Assembly: GCA_037127255.1 (NCBI GenBank)
Contig: JBANSL010000018.1
Location: 23,223,175-23,287,174, forward strand
Direction of reading: 5' to 3'
Origin: Persicaria tinctoria
Taxonomy: Eukaryota; Streptophyta; Magnoliopsida; Caryophyllales; Polygonaceae
Length of the DNA: 64,000 bases
Numbering within the stretch: the first letter of the stretch is position 1; each line of letters begins with the position of its first letter. The notes under the pieces were generated by a model. The model did not search any database. It was not told the DNA's origin and saw only the letters and a list, made by a program, of their open reading frames with translations. A program made the position numbers and the translations under genes. Of this stretch, positions 35,101-47,807 are shown one piece after another.

Positions 35101-36861
35101 GAAGAAATATAAATTACTTGATTAGTTTGACCCTTTCTTTTTAATGCCTCGTCTCCAGTAAATGAGCACGTCAATTGTACTTTCTGTTGTCCATTTCTGT
35201 TCATTTTATGTCAATAATATTGCTTTTCAATAATTATAATAATCATGCTTGCCCTTGGCATAATATGTCAGGAAACGTGGTTGTGATGCACTGTTTATGT
35301 GTTCATAATTGTTATCTTAATCCATCTCAAGAGCCTTTTCAATTCACAGCATTTGCTGATTTTATTCAATAATGTTTGGAATAATTTGCAGGTATGTTCT
35401 GAAGGTAACAATCAGCCGCAATTATGTTGGCAACATTGTGGAATACCAGGACTTTGTGGTAATAATATCTATATACTTTGATTGTTCTGTTTTATGCTTC
35501 AAAGCTGTTAGGAATAAGAAAAGTTGGATTTCTCTTTCCATTATTATTGTTGGCTTAATACCTTCTTTGCATATCCTTGGACATTCAAAGTGAACCTTAA
35601 TTATACATTTTTACTTTTTTAGAGTTTGTACATGTTAGTACTACTGGTTCAAGGCAAAAATTTAGAGCACTCAAATTGAAAACTTAAACTATTTTGCATT
35701 TATTCCCTTTCCTCATGGAACATCAGTTGTTTTGAGTTTTGAGATGGGATAAAATGATTTACAGATTTACAGGTCTTTCATGGACACTGTGGAAAGCTTG
35801 AGAGTTAGAAAACGGCTTATAATTTGTGGTGTTATCTTCTGTTTCAGGTTCGTAACTACGCCCCAGCACCACCAGTAAACAACAGCATAAAGGTCAGAGT
35901 TGTCTTTTCCATCGTGTTTAGACTTGATATTCTTTGTGTGATGCCAATTTCCACATTCTTGTCTTTTAACAAAACGTTGTGGAGTACCAAAATTTTCTGG
36001 GTGAGGTGTATTCTAGGCCAGGGGCAAAATTTCTGTAGGAAAATGTTCTCATTTTGATTGATGTCTATTGAGATGCAGTTGTGCTTTCGCGAATCGTTAT
36101 AATTAAGTTGGGATCTCAGATAGAATTTTTTTGATGTATATGTTGATTCATGTGCTTTTTTAATGTTCATGCTATTCTCCATAGAAGAATATTGTTCCAT
36201 GTTTATGTTACTAAACTTGTGATTCCCTCCTCTCTTGGCTGCTTCAAGATGGAAGTTGGAATAGAGGATTGTCTGCACATCGAGTTTGAGTACAATAAAA
36301 GCAAGTAAGGAAAACACCAGAACGATGCTAAGCTCTGAGATTTGTAAGCTTTTCCCTTTTTGTTTCAATCATGCAAGCTTACTTTCAGTAACTCAACCTT
36401 TGCAGATACCATTTGAAAGATGTCATCATTGGCAAAATTTATTTTCTTCTTGTGAGAATTAAAATAAAAAACATGGAGCTTGAGATCAGGCGTCGAGAGT
36501 CAACGGGGTCAGGATCCAATACATATGTGGAAACTGAGACACTTGCAAAATATGAGCTGATGGATGGTGCTCCTGTTAGAGGTATTTTCTATATCTGGAA
36601 TTACTGCTGATTATATTATTTGTTGTGAAACGTATTCTTTGTGTTGCCTTTCACCCTGCTCATTGATCGATTGGATTTGCAGGCGAATCAATTCCAATCC
36701 GACTATTTCTTAGCCCATACGAGCTGACACCAACTTACCGGAACATTAACAACAAGTTTAGCGTGAAATACTTTCTGAATCTTGTCCTTGTGGATGAAGA
36801 GGATAGAAGGTACTTCAAGCAACAAGAGATGACAGTATACCGCCTCCTCGAATCCTCTTAG
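32139..36861 (+). CDS. VPS26: Vacuolar protein sorting-associated protein 26 (retromer subunit)
   Basis: VPS26 is an arrestin-fold subunit of the retromer core (VPS26-VPS29-VPS35), which retrieves vacuolar sorting receptors and other cargo from endosomes. Eleven coding exons with GT-AG introns join in phase: 32139-32141, 32241-32315, 33740-33814, 34095-34167, 34542-34586, 34844-34955, 35392-35458, 35848-35892, 36249-36304, 36406-36581 and 36683-36861. The product has 301 residues, the family size. Diagnostic stretches are VGAFKPPCTVSITL, VPLKKENGQVVTVPLFQSQ, LDVPGEIYEKKTYPFEFSTV, NSIKMEVGIEDCLHIEFEYN, IGKIYFLLVRIKIKNMELEI and NNKFSVKYFLNLVLVDEEDR. No lesion was found. The first coding exon consists only of the ATG, which sits exactly at a GTAAG donor; codon 2 opens the next exon. 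Plants often have two copies (A and B), which cannot be told apart here. Confidence 0.95.
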
Positions 36862-38265
36862 CGCCCGCTTTCACTTGCAATGGTACACATCGTCTCCTTC
36901 CTTGCAGAGCATCCAATGACCGCTGGCTATCTAGTCTGCTGACCAACACTGCACGTCGAGGAAACTTCAGATGACTGGTAGATTTTCTGGCTTTGGCTCT
37001 TTTAGATGCTCTTCTCTCTTTTTCGCTTCCCCTAGGAAAGATTTTTTAGCAGAGGACATTTGAGTCTGTTTTTTTATACTGAAGTCTGTAATAATAATAT
37101 ACAGAAAATGTTGGGATTTTGCTTTGCTTTTTTTTTTTTTTTTTTTTTTTTGGTCAAAAAGTGTTTGATTGATTGTATGCTATCTCTGCAAAACCGACTT
37201 GGTTTTGGTTCGTTTGAAACTCAATAAACCCGGGATATAAAAATGCTTAGCAATGTATTTGAGCAATTGCAATTTGCTAAAGCATATCATATCAAAATGG
37301 GCATGTTGAATTTTTATGTTGCTAAATATGCTTCTTTTTGCACTGTTGGCTCAAGTGAATTCTTATGCCCCCAAGATCAGCGGTTGCTTGCTTAAGAGGT
37401 ACTTTCAGTGTTGTTCAGATTCCTCTCAACTGTCACAAAGAACACAGTGGAGGATGAAAATACCCCATTTTTGCATCTTAGCCACTAACCAGACGATGAA
37501 GCTCCATAGTCTTCAATTCGATCAATGACTCCACAAGGATAGATTTTTTGCTTCCCAAGGTACTCTCAATCCAGGAGCATAAAAAAACTGGTCAATGGAC
37601 ATTTTAATCATCCTAACAGTAGTGATCACCCTTACAAAAGACTAGCAAATCACTGACAAAAGGCGAAGGGCACAATGTAAGGCTGAGGTTTGCTTTCCAA
37701 AATTCTGCTCAAAATCTCAATACACAACAAAAATAACCAACAAATCAAGTAGCAGAGAATTTTATTTGCGACGTCATCATGTACACGAATTTTTACAGAA
37801 TGGCATTGACAAAATGCTAAACATAGACTTGTCAAAGCCCGACCTCAAAGGATCCAAGTAAGAGAACAAGAGTTTCATCTTCAACCGTTCAATACAAAGT
37901 CACTAATGCACAATTGACTTCAAAACTGACAATTTCTCGACTTTTTCCCCCCTCCCACAGGCCGTCGTCAAGGGTTCTCTGAACATACCCCTTCAAACCA
38001 ACAGTTCAAATCTCACAAATAGTTTACAGATTGAACTTATTCTACAAATGATCAATGGAATCATCTACATATCTACATATATATAAATGAAGATATGATC
38101 TTGTCCCGACTGTACAAAGTAACTTGGCTAGAGTCCCACAAACCAAAACGCTTCCCTTCTAAATAAACAGGAAACAACACTGGACCCAGAATCACACCGA
38201 GGATCAAAATCAGGAATGGACATGAAAACAATTGATGAGAGATTGCTTTGTACTGACAGGCCTGA
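36862..38265. other. Convergent 3' UTR space between VPS26 and the CIPK
   Basis: No coding sequence. It contains a T run of about 30 bases (near 37123-37152), a plus-strand AATAAA near 37222, and probably both 3' UTRs. The short frames here are not conserved sequence. Confidence 0.6.
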
Positions 38266-41200
38266 TCATGCACTTTCTTGCATCTCCTCTTCGGTTTTCC
38301 ACACAACGTCCTCCAGGGACGATGAAAGGTGCTTGTAGGCCTGCAAAATTCATCGCAGAAGCATTGATACTATATATTTGGAGAAGGTATATTTGATGTA
38401 TTCGGCTACAAATTTATGAGGAATGATGATACCGCTCAACATTTCCTACACATTACAGGACTGTTTCTTGTAACATATTCGGTGATGGGATAATGCAGAT
38501 ATGTGATCAAATCATCATGAATAGACCTTGACTATTGTAATGGCATTTGGGTTTGGGTAATTTATAGTTGTAGTTTCTAGTTATAGGTAAAAAAATTACA
38601 CAAACCTGTCCTAGTAGTTTTAGGCCACGTTATTCATTGGACCAATTTTAACAGGTTAAATACACTCATTTGGATTCAGGTTGTGTTTTTGTTCACATTA
38701 TTTTGTGTTTCTGATTGAGAACTAGAGTGCTGAGTATGATGTAGAAGTGGGCAACAATTGTTGCAAGATGAATGGTGAATTCACAAAGATGACCCGACAA
38801 AGTGATAGACTACCAAGAAGAAGACCAATATCAACAACACTTGTCAGAAAAAAAAAAGGCAGCAGATCATAAATGGGAAGTTACCTTGTGGAATTCCAAA
38901 GTGTCTCCCTTGGATTTCCGGACCTCAACCAAATGAAGAGAAGGTCCTACTTGGAATACCTATAACGGAAATTAAGACATTTAGCAATGAACACAAGGTA
39001 AAACTCGCACCTAATTTAGTCAATTTCATCATTCATGTACCTCTGTAGAAATATTCAAGTTTCCTTTCCTCCCTGCTTTGACAGTTTCAAGCCTCATCTA
39101 CAGACAAAAGAAATGTCAGTGAATGAATTAGAAAGTCTACACTAAAAGACGGTCTGAAGCACAATTTTCTTCATTATTTTGCAACCTTATAGTTATTCGT
39201 ATGGACATCAAAGCCTAGTGGCTTTGCAGCTTCTTCAATTTTCTTCATTATTTCATGGGGAGGGCGCTTAGAAGTGAATCTAGTTTCTTTTTTATAACCC
39301 TGCAGTACAAATAGCACAGCTTAAATTAGAGCATAGAAAACGACGTAAATGCAAGTATGCAACTCCAGAAGCAATATGTGATCTGATATTCTCTACATAT
39401 GATCTTTCAGGTAAAAAATTTATTAACCTAATGAGACAAGGATCAATTTAAAAAAAAAAGGAAGTATAATCGATTACAGATTTAATCAGATGAGACAAAG
39501 TCCATCAGAAGCATGTGAACCTCCCCAAAAAAAGTGGGGAAAATACAATCCCTTCCATATATAAGTTTCAAATGCACTCAACAATAATAAACTATCATTC
39601 CTCACTAACTGAGACAATGAGTCATGATAAACAGTTGTGCCTGAATCATGTCAGAAATTGTCTATAGCCAATGTTTTGTCTATCTCTATTTTTAAATTTT
39701 TTGAATTAGAATACTTTCAGTGTGACTGAACCATATTATTTATAAACAAAAGCAAACAAAATATTCAGAAGAATTATCATTCATGTTTAGTTCAATCGAT
39801 CTAAATATAAAAATGACGAGTAAACTTTTGTCCCTATTATTTTTTTTGTACTTCTTGCAAACAAGAAACCTCATAAGCGTACACTTAATTGAAACATGTT
39901 GTGTTCTTTTCATAACAGTCAAGTCAAAATAGCCAAAGGGCAAACCTGCTCTTCGTCAAATAAATTTCGCAAGTTTAATCCCCTTGACATAGCAATCAGC
40001 TCAAATGCATTCATCACTGCAGGGTGCTCTTTCGTTTCCGTCACATGATGTTCCTACAAAATTAGAAAGTGATCATGCAAGAACTTTAATATTAGCCTTT
40101 AAAAAAATCTACTATGCATAGTAGTAAAAATTATGCAATGTTTTGACTGACCTTCACATCCTCGAAGGCTGCCTCCACATCATCCAAACATGTGTCATCT
40201 TTAGCATAAAAGACGGAAGGCTTGTAGCCTTTTTTAAACCATTCATCCTCCAAAATTTCAGGAATTGTTATACGCTGCCATGAGAAACATTGGAAATATT
40301 AGCCCCAAAATACAGCTGGCAAAAGAGCATACATAGCACAACCCAGAAACCGAACACTTGGTATGCAGAACATAGAAGTTATGTTAAATAAAGGATGACT
40401 CTAAGAATAAGTTTTCTATTCAAAGCTATAACGATGGCAAATTTTGAAACAAAAAACTTGGGAAAAATGTATCAAATTATATTGCAAAACACGAAATAGG
40501 TGTGTTTACTATGAAATGTTTTAGAGACTACTGAATAAAGCCCCAAGCTAAAAGAGTTTATGATAGTCAAGAAGAAAAAAGAAGCTCAAGATGCAAGTTA
40601 ACATTTTGTCTTATGCATATTAAGTCTTATTTATGCAAGATTGTGTCAGAGGATAATATATAATGCTATATGTATCATGATTTCACGAACCCATTATTTC
40701 CAGTCACGTGGCTAAGGCTGGAAAAGTATTGTGTCAGAAATCTATGAGGTAAACTTATGGGATACCATGCCACTATGCCAGAAAGAAAGAGAAGAATAAC
40801 GTATTTTAAAAGAAGAATGCTACAGGACGAAGTTCTTACCGTCATAGGGTTGGGATCCAAGATTTGAGTTAATAATTTCCTGGCACTAAAGGATAGCCAA
40901 GGGGGGCAGGTAAATTCAGCAGCTGAAATCTGCATATTCAGTAACTACATCAAAAGGAGCTTGAAACCAATAAGTTATAAAGTATTGAGGAATGCAAGAA
41001 ATGCTCACTTTTTTATATAGATTCATAAGATTAGAGTCATCAAAAGGCAAGTAACCTGCAACCAATACGAATAAGATCACTCCACATGACCATAGGTCTG
41101 CTGTTGCACCATCATATCCTCTATCATCAAGGACCTAAATAGAAGAAAGAGACCAGACATATTAACCAAGAGATCAAAAGAAGAAGAAAAATACAGGAAA

Positions 41201-42729
41201 TGAACATGTTTCAATGAATATTTTGGCACCTCAGGGGCAACATAATTTGGAGTTCCGCAGGTTGTATGAAGAAGGCCATCATCCTGTGAAAGCACACATT
41301 TTCATCAATTCAAAATAATTTGGATATTTCCATTGATAATCCCATAAACAAGCAATTGGAATAAAAGATCAAGAATTCTTTCGAGCAATTAGGACAAGCT
41401 ACACAAAGAAAAGTTTTCATCACCAAGGGCATAAGCGGAGTAGACTACAATTAACCTACATAGTTTATCTACTCCAACAATTGGTCAATCATGTCATGTT
41501 AAGCTAGGAAGTCATATGCACTTAAAGAATATATCTTTTCACTTGTTATTAATTACTGTACGTCCGTATACAGACTTTGAGTTTCAGGTTAACAGTATTA
41601 GTGAAATAATGTCACGGACTGCAAATCTAAGAGTATTCAGCAAAACCCTATGAAAGATCACAAGAGTTGAAGTAAATTACCCGAACTTGTTGGGATATTG
41701 CGCTCAGCCCAAAATCAGAAATTTTAAGGTTCCCACCAGCATCCAGAAGAAGATTTTCAGGCTGCAAACCATAAAAATAAGTAGACACAAAATAAGAGTT
41801 TCTTTTCGACGTTTAGAAATAAATATGAGCAAAAGTAAACATGAAGAGGAGTTAGTAATCAATTTGGGCACCTTGAGATCTCTATGATACACACCCCTGC
41901 TATGGCAATAGTCTACAGCGTTTATTAACTGTTGGAAATACCTTCTCGCTTCATCCTCTCTCATTCGCCCATGTTGTACCTAAAAAATTGGAAAACATGT
42001 TAAAGCCATATAATATTTGTTATTTACATCACTTTACAATTGATTATCACACACAAGCAAACCCTGAATTAGCAATTCTCATTCAGAAACAATAATATGG
42101 TCACAAGAAATAACAGACAAAATACAGGGAAAAAAAAACAATTGACAACGCAAAAAGTGCTTCTTGGAACTTACAATTTTGTCAAACAGCTCCCCTCCGA
42201 TTACATACTCCAAGACAATGTATATCTTTGTCTTACTTCCCATTACCTAGAGATGAATAAACCCTTTATAAAAATGAAATCCATTTTGTAAAACAAAAAC
42301 GTACATAGCATTTGCATAGGTAGAAAAATCCACAGACTATAGAAGAGGGAGAAATACCTCAAATAAGCGAACAACATTTGGATGCTTTATTCGCTTCATT
42401 GTTGCTACTTCTCGCTTTATCTGCAAAACATATGGAGTTATAGATGTAAGAGATATAGTAACAACAGTTTTAGTCCAAGATTTGGAAGCTTTATCTGGAT
42501 CCGTGACTCAGAAAGAAGACGCAAGATCCAACTAATAAATTGATTGAGCTATGAGTACCTGCTCAACTAATTTGTGCTTTAGAACCTTCTCTTTGTCAAG
42601 GATTTTTATGGCCACCGGTTCTCCAGTTTCAGAATTTCTTGCGAATTTCACTTTGGCAAATGTGCCTTCTCCAATTGTCCTTCCCAGCTCATATTTACCT
42701 ACAACACGCTTGGCTCTAGGTCGATTCAT
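38266..42729 (-). CDS. CIPK3: CBL-interacting serine/threonine protein kinase, CIPK3-like
   Basis: CIPKs (SnRK3) are activated by calcium-loaded CBL proteins and phosphorylate transporters and other targets in abiotic-stress and nutrient signalling. Fourteen in-phase coding exons run from ATG 42729 to TGA 38266: 42559-42729, 42358-42420, 42175-42246, 41872-41979, 41681-41761, 41230-41283, 41009-41134, 40840-40929, 40152-40274, 39946-40053, 39186-39299, 39041-39097, 38885-38959 and 38266-38340, giving 438 residues. Every intron is GT-AG. The kinase domain has [11 protein letters not shown] (P-loop), VAIKILDK (catalytic Lys), YHRDLKPENLLLD, SDFGLSA and the activation loop through [11 protein letters not shown]. 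The regulatory half has the NAF motif [15 protein letters not shown] (CBL binding) followed by a PPI-type segment ([20 protein letters not shown]). No lesion was seen. The N-terminus and activation loop are closest to CIPK3 as I know it; CIPK26 is the next candidate, so the symbol is a best guess. Confidence 0.95.
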
Positions 42730-44311
42730 TCTTTCTTATGTTGCAAATCCTGTACAGTATATAGAACAAAATCTGGAATGAATATCAAAAGTACAATAAA
42801 GCAAGAGCTTAACTTCAACAACTGCAAAAGAAAAAGAAAAGATGAATAGATTCTCAATAAGGTCTGAAATAACATATGAATGTCAGTAGGAGAAAATATG
42901 CATAATGTCGTTAGACGCTCTCGAGAAGTAAAATTGTGCAGCTTAATGCTACAATGCTTGAAGCTGATGAGCCACTATTAATTTCATTTGGACTAGTTAT
43001 AATTGGAAACAACAGTACCTAAGAGCTAGGTAACCTTTCTGAATCAACAACAGCTTTGATTTCCAAACAAGAGAGGTGACTGAAAGCATTCTCTACCCTG
43101 ATAAGTATTCAACGTCATAACAAAATCATGAAATCCAACTACAACCTCTCAACTGTTTATATCTTTTTTTTTTGAACTGTGAAATATCAAATTCTAAAAC
43201 CAACCTATCAGAATTCCCCTAGTCAATAAATATAATCATCAAACTTGGTCCTAAGACAACATAGGCAACCAATTCCAGAAGCCCAAATTTTTTTTTTAAA
43301 GAAAGTTTTTCTCAACTCCATGAAAATGAAACAAATTCATATAGAAGGAAACATTCAAAGGCTAATAAATAAAAACTAGGAAACTTAGAAAGACAGCTAG
43401 CAGACATAAATTGATCATTAGATCTTCCTAATGTGGAGAGCATATTTCCGCCTTGCAAACTAACATAGAGTAGCTCAAAAAAAAAAAAAATCTGTGACTG
43501 CTTCCGCTACATTAAAAATGCAAAACCCAAAACACCGAGAAATTCCATCCTCAGATATTTTCCATGGACAGGAAAAGCCCCTTTATCATCAACATGCAGA
43601 GCAACCCAGAAATCAAGAGACCAAAAACTAAGAAAGACACAGCATTAGATAATCAAATGGAACCAAAATTCATCTCCTTACAACTAAAAGCTAAAATCCC
43701 AAATCTCAAAGACATCCATGGAATTCACTGAAATCAAGAGACCAAAAACCATAAAAGCAGGAGCAGAACCTGAATTGAAATGACAGACTTTCAGCAAATG
43801 GGATTATGGGCAGCAAAGAAGGAAAAAAAAACTCAGCTCAGACTCCCAACTTTTCAACTTTCAAGCTTCAAAAAATTCTCAGTCAGGCATTTATACTAAC
43901 ACATAGTGCGCAAAACACGTGATCACAAGTGCGAAAAAAAACTCGAGCGAGCAAAAAGTGATAGAAATTAGATAAGCAATGGACCTACGAGATTCGGATA
44001 AGAATGACAAGTGAGGAAGCCGGGAAAGTGCGACTCTTGGCTCCTGGAAGAGCGTTGGGTCAATTTAAACAAAGCAAGCAAGCTAAACCCACAAAACCAA
44101 CTACCCGGATCCGAAAAATACCGATTTTGATGGGAAGTACTCCAAAATCCGATCTTTCACCAGATGGGATTGCGAACAAAAATTCTTCCACCCACTCCCT
44201 CTGTCGGTATGCCACGGAGTAATAGGGCAAAAGTTTCGCTCTTTCTTCAGCTATAGTATATGTTACTCCAGAAATTGGGAAAATGGGGGTTGTTTGTCTC
44301 GTTCGTATTTG
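42730..44311 (-). other. CIPK 5' UTR with a probable leader intron
   Basis: Just upstream of the ATG the minus strand reads TACTGTACAG before GATTTGCAAC, a good splice acceptor in the leader (near 42752), so a 5' UTR intron is likely, as in related kinases. The donor was not fixed. The open frames in 44004-44461 are leader or promoter sequence. Confidence 0.45.
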
Positions 44312-44319
44312 ATTTTTAT
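44312..44319 (-). promoter_or_regulatory. Putative TATA box of the CIPK gene
   Basis: The minus strand reads CCCTATAAAAATC, a good TATA match upstream of the leader. The distance to the ATG (about 1.6 kb) requires the leader intron proposed above. Confidence 0.4.
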
Positions 44320-44839
44320 AGGGGGTACCGGATAGGGACAGTCGATAGATATGGGACGATGAAATTGGAAATTGGGGGTTTGGCTTTGGCGTGGAGGAAA
44401 TTGGAGACGGAAAGAGAGAGATTTGTGGTGGGCGCCAGCCGATAATTCTGAATCCATTCAATTTAAGGCTACACAGTACTTTGCAATTTGCAATCGACCC
44501 TACCGATTATTTTATTTTTTCTTATTGTTTTTTTAATCGCCATCGCCAATTCGCCATTGTCACGGAGCTTGAAGATGCGAATATTTCAATAGTTGTTGCA
44601 GGTTTGTCCAACAAATTCACAAAATATTCAATACCAACAAAATTTGGAAATTTAGTGAATTTTTAGTTCATCGATTTTAATTTTAAGTAGCTACAAAATA
44701 TATGGGGTTAACCAAACTATATCCTTAAATAAGTTTGCTTGTTCGACTGCATTTTTATACTTTTCCTATTTATATTGCACATTTCTTCTTTTTTTTTTTT
44801 TTTGTATCTGTTCAAACCTTTCAAGCATCATCAAGCAAA

Positions 44840-45285
44840 TTCCTAATACGACCAGGGTTTCGACAATTCATGGACCCCAGTTGGCAATCTTAAGGCCAAA
44901 GAAGCAAGGGAGTCGGTGACAGAATTCGTTTGACGGAAATGGATTTTCCACCTTCGATTCAAAAAGCCTTAGCAAAGGTGAACAAGGCTAAACATCGGAT
45001 ATCACTCCGCAATTCTCCTACTGATCCTATTATGGGCAACCCTTGAGTCCGTCTCCACCGCCACTTTTCATAAACCCAACTGCCAAGCTAAGTGAAGATT
45101 GTTAATAATGCACCACAACTTTGCCACGATGATCCGACTCAAACCAATGTGTTGGCCAAAACCTTTAAAACATCTTCCATCGCAATCCTTGATAGCTCCC
45201 CCAGAACCCACATCACCTTAATTAATTATTGACTGAGCCGTCCGCATTCACAGTAACCCAACCCAGGCTCAACTTCTCACACGCC
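44840..45285 (-). pseudogene. LINE RNase H remnant
   Basis: On the minus strand several frames together give LSLGWVTVNADG, KGFGQHIGLS, AVETDSRVA and LRLPTGVHELS, which follow the RVT_3 RNase H order at the end of plant LINEs. Many stops and frame shifts are present. Confidence 0.65.
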
Positions 45286-45439
45286 ACATGCACCTCTCTT
45301 CGCTTCTATCGTGCATTGCAAACCAGCCTCCTTTCCCAAGCATTCGCATACTCTCTTGTTCGGTCTTCGACAAACCTTCCTTTACCGAAGCTCAGGCAAG
45401 AATTGTTGAAGACGTGTTCGTTCTGCCGTCACCAGACCC

Positions 45440-45602
45440 ACTAAACGGTATTAGCGAACCTGCAATCGTCCCCCTTCTTCTGTTTCTTATGATATATGTT
45501 TTGACTCTTATGATGTATGTTTTGACGGCTCGTCGTCTACCGACTTTGTCGGCCTCCCAAGATTCCGGGCCTTTTGAATTATTTCCTAATAAAAAATATA
45601 TA
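45440..45602 (+). repeat. LINE 3' end with hairpin and short A tail
   Basis: GACGGCTCGTCGTCTACCGA, then CTTTGTCGG, a T-rich stretch TTGAATTATTTCCTAATA and an A run. Nearly the same order is found at 57053-57136, so both are 3' ends of one LINE family. The left limit is not fixed. Confidence 0.6.
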
Positions 45603-45710
45603 TATTCCCTCCGTTCCATAATACACGGACTTTTAGATTTGTGCGCAAGTTTTAATTAAACATTCACTTCTCTTTTTTTTTTATTAGGAAAGGATTCGGG
45701 TGAACAAAGT

Positions 45711-46261
45711 CTAACCGGCAGCATCCTTGCGAATGAGGTCTAAAAGACCGGAATTGTTGTGAATATCGACACCCCGGGTAGAGTGACAAATGTGTGCTAC
45801 CTTATCCGCCCCTCTGTTGCCCAAACGGGGAACATGAAGGAAAAAAACTTCCTTCACAGTCGATAGAAGAAGTTCGACATCAGACAGGATAAGCTCAACT
45901 TCCCAGGGACATTTAGATTTCTTATTGAAGTAGTCAATGACTATGCTGGAATCACCTTCGATGTAGATTTTGTCTAAGTTGAGTTGAATGACGTTTTGGA
46001 CTCCCATTTTAAGAGCAAGTGCTTCCGCTTTGAGAGGACTTTGTTTACCAAGTTTTTTATAACACGTGCTTATTGGTAGGCCATTACAGTCCCAAATAAT
46101 GGCCCCAGCCGTACTCTCATTATTTAGTAGTGTTGATCCGTCAAAATTAAGTTTCCATATGCCCATTGGGGGTTTGTGCTAAGAGATCTTTCTCCGGCTC
46201 TTCCTCTTGAACGACGGGTTGGGACCCTGTGTTAGTTTGAGTGTTTCATCATCTAGGCTAA
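45711..46261 (-). pseudogene. LINE RNase H domain
   Basis: The minus frame reads IWKLNFDGSTLLNNESTAGA, AEALALKMGVQNVI, IYIEGDSSIVIDYF and GNRGADKVAHI, the full RVT_3 RNase H order, 151 codons without a stop. Upstream it joins the rest of the LINE across the TRIM insertion, where the sequence LEASLDDETLKLTQGPN reads through the target site. Confidence 0.85.
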
Positions 46262-46830
46262 TGTTAAAGTCGACTAGGCCCGGTGGAGCCAAAGACAAGC
46301 TAGAGGGAGGTCGTGTTTGCGGGCCCATATACGGAAGACTCGAACAACACATAAACCCGAACGGGGTTCCATCTCAAAACCAATTGGCAATGAGAGGAGT
46401 AGCCCTTCAACCTTATGCATTGTTCAAGCATTCTCTATATTACCGATGTGGGACAACCACATTCCAACATGCCCCCTCAAGTGCAACGACATTTTTAGCC
46501 AATAAGTTGCACTTGCCACATGCGTTTAAATGGGAACCAATGCCCGCGGCATGTCAACAAGGCCAGCAACCCCACTAATCCGAAGCCCAAACTGCAACTA
46601 GCCGAACCCGACTCTGATACCATGTTAAAGTCGACTGGGCCCGGTGGGGTCAAAGACAAGCTGGAAGGAGGTTGTGTGTGCGGGCCCATATACGGGAGAC
46701 TCGAACAATACATAAACCCGAACGGGGTTCCATATCAAAACCAATTGGCAATGAGAGGAGTAGCCCTTCAACCTTATGTGTTGTTCAAGCATTCTCTATA
46801 TTACCGATGTGGGACAACCACATTCCAACA
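46262..46830 (-). mobile_element. TRIM (terminal-repeat retrotransposon in miniature), 569 bp
   Basis: Direct repeats 46262-46470 (209 bp) and 46623-46830 (208 bp) are LTRs. On the minus strand they start TGTTGGAATG and end CTTTAACA. Between them only 152 bases remain. On the minus strand TGGTATCAGAGTC (tRNA-iMet primer site) directly follows the upstream LTR, and CTTGAGGGGGGCA (polypurine tract) directly precedes the other. The flanks GCTAA (46257-46261) and GCTAG (46831-46835) are a target duplication with one change. There is no coding capacity, so it must have moved with proteins from another element. Confidence 0.93.
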
Positions 46831-47710
46831 GCTAGCCTCAAGCCAGGCAGTTTTCCGCCAACTGTCAATGTGGGAGTGAATCAAGCGAAGAGCCATCTCT
46901 TTCCTTGGGATGGGGACCTACCGAAACATATGTTGATTTTGGATAAACCATATAGACCACCAAGTAAAGGGGAGCAATTCCTTAGCTGAAGAGGATAAAT
47001 TGTTCCCAGTAAATGATAAGATAGGCTTAATGTTGTGAGATTGAGTGACCATGCTGGTAATGGTAGAATGTACACGAGATGGGAATGCGTTGAGAGAACA
47101 TACGAAGGGACAATCTAGTAGGAGGTGAACGTCATCCACTCATCCTCAACTGCACCATCACACAGACAGCAGGTGGAAGGGACAGAGGCACCCCTACAAG
47201 ATAGCCTAGACGCCGTTGGAAGGCCATCCTGAGAAACCTTTCACAGGAAATTCTTAACCTTAGGTGGAATATTCACCATCCCTATCCAAGCGTTGTTATC
47301 TAGGCGAAGGGATGTTTAAGCTGTGATTAATTTGTATGCACTTGAGGTCGTAAACCAGCCAGCCCTATCGATCCTCAAAGAAGGAGGTCGGAAGCGGAAT
47401 GTCAAGGAATTCATTTACAATGCAACTTGACAGAGCATTGTTCAGGTTCTCCTCCCACCATCTGTCTCCCATGATGTAGTTGCTCACAGTTTCCTTCATG
47501 TTACTGATTTGAGGGCAGTCGGCTCTAGACTGCAGACTAGATTTGAGGGCAGTCGGCTCTAAACACTTCACTTTTAAAAACACATAATCATTCCACTATT
47601 TTTTTCATAAATTTTATTATTTTTAAATACTCACTACACATTTTAGCCAATCAAAATCTTTTAAAGTCAACAACCCACAAATCAATACAAATCATTACAA
47701 TCCTATACCT

Positions 47711-47807
47711 TGAATTGGTAAATAAAGAGCGGCCATTCCGGAGTTCGAACCGGGAACCTATGGGTACTACCCACAAGTCCTTTCCGGTGAGCCATTCCGG
47801 AATGATT
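47711..47807 (-). mobile_element. tRNA-derived retroposon (SINE-like or tRNA pseudogene)
   Basis: ATTACAATCCTATACCT (47694-47710) and ATTACAATCCTATGCCT (47808-47824) flank the insert as a 17-bp target duplication with one change. On the minus strand the insert starts with ATTCCGG and later has CCGGAAT, a 7-bp acceptor-like stem. It has TGGCTCACCGGAAAGG (A-box-like) and GGTTCGAACTCC (B-box-like, one base longer than consensus), and ends in an A/T-rich tail. It is not a functional tRNA gene. Confidence 0.72.

Larger units (their letters stand above)
45671..47560 (-). mobile_element. 5'-truncated LINE, interrupted by a TRIM element
   Basis: The minus-strand element ends in an A run (T run 45673-45682). 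Flanks AAACATTCACTT (45658-45669) and AAACACTTCACTT (47561-47573) are an imperfect target duplication. Coding remnants are, from high to low coordinates, WWEENLNNALSS, a zinc-domain remnant near 47140-46920 (LLLDCPFVCSLNAFPSRVHS, LPFTWWSIWFIQNQHMF), and an RNase H domain. Confidence 0.85.

Noticed and set aside
44060..44461. 133-codon minus-strand frame upstream of the CIPK
   Set aside because: Overlaps the proposed TATA box and leader; no recognisable domain.
45229..45659. Plus-strand frames of 71 and 123 codons
   Set aside because: They run across a decayed minus-strand RNase H, a LINE tail and a MITE end, so they are composites.
46207..46989. Plus-strand frames of about 105-123 codons containing repeated NPNGVPSQNQLAMRG
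   Set aside because: The repeat is the two LTRs of the TRIM element read on the wrong strand.
47711..47807. Functional tRNA gene
   Set aside because: The B box has an extra base, the anticodon arm does not fold well, and the flanking duplication shows it is a retroposed copy.
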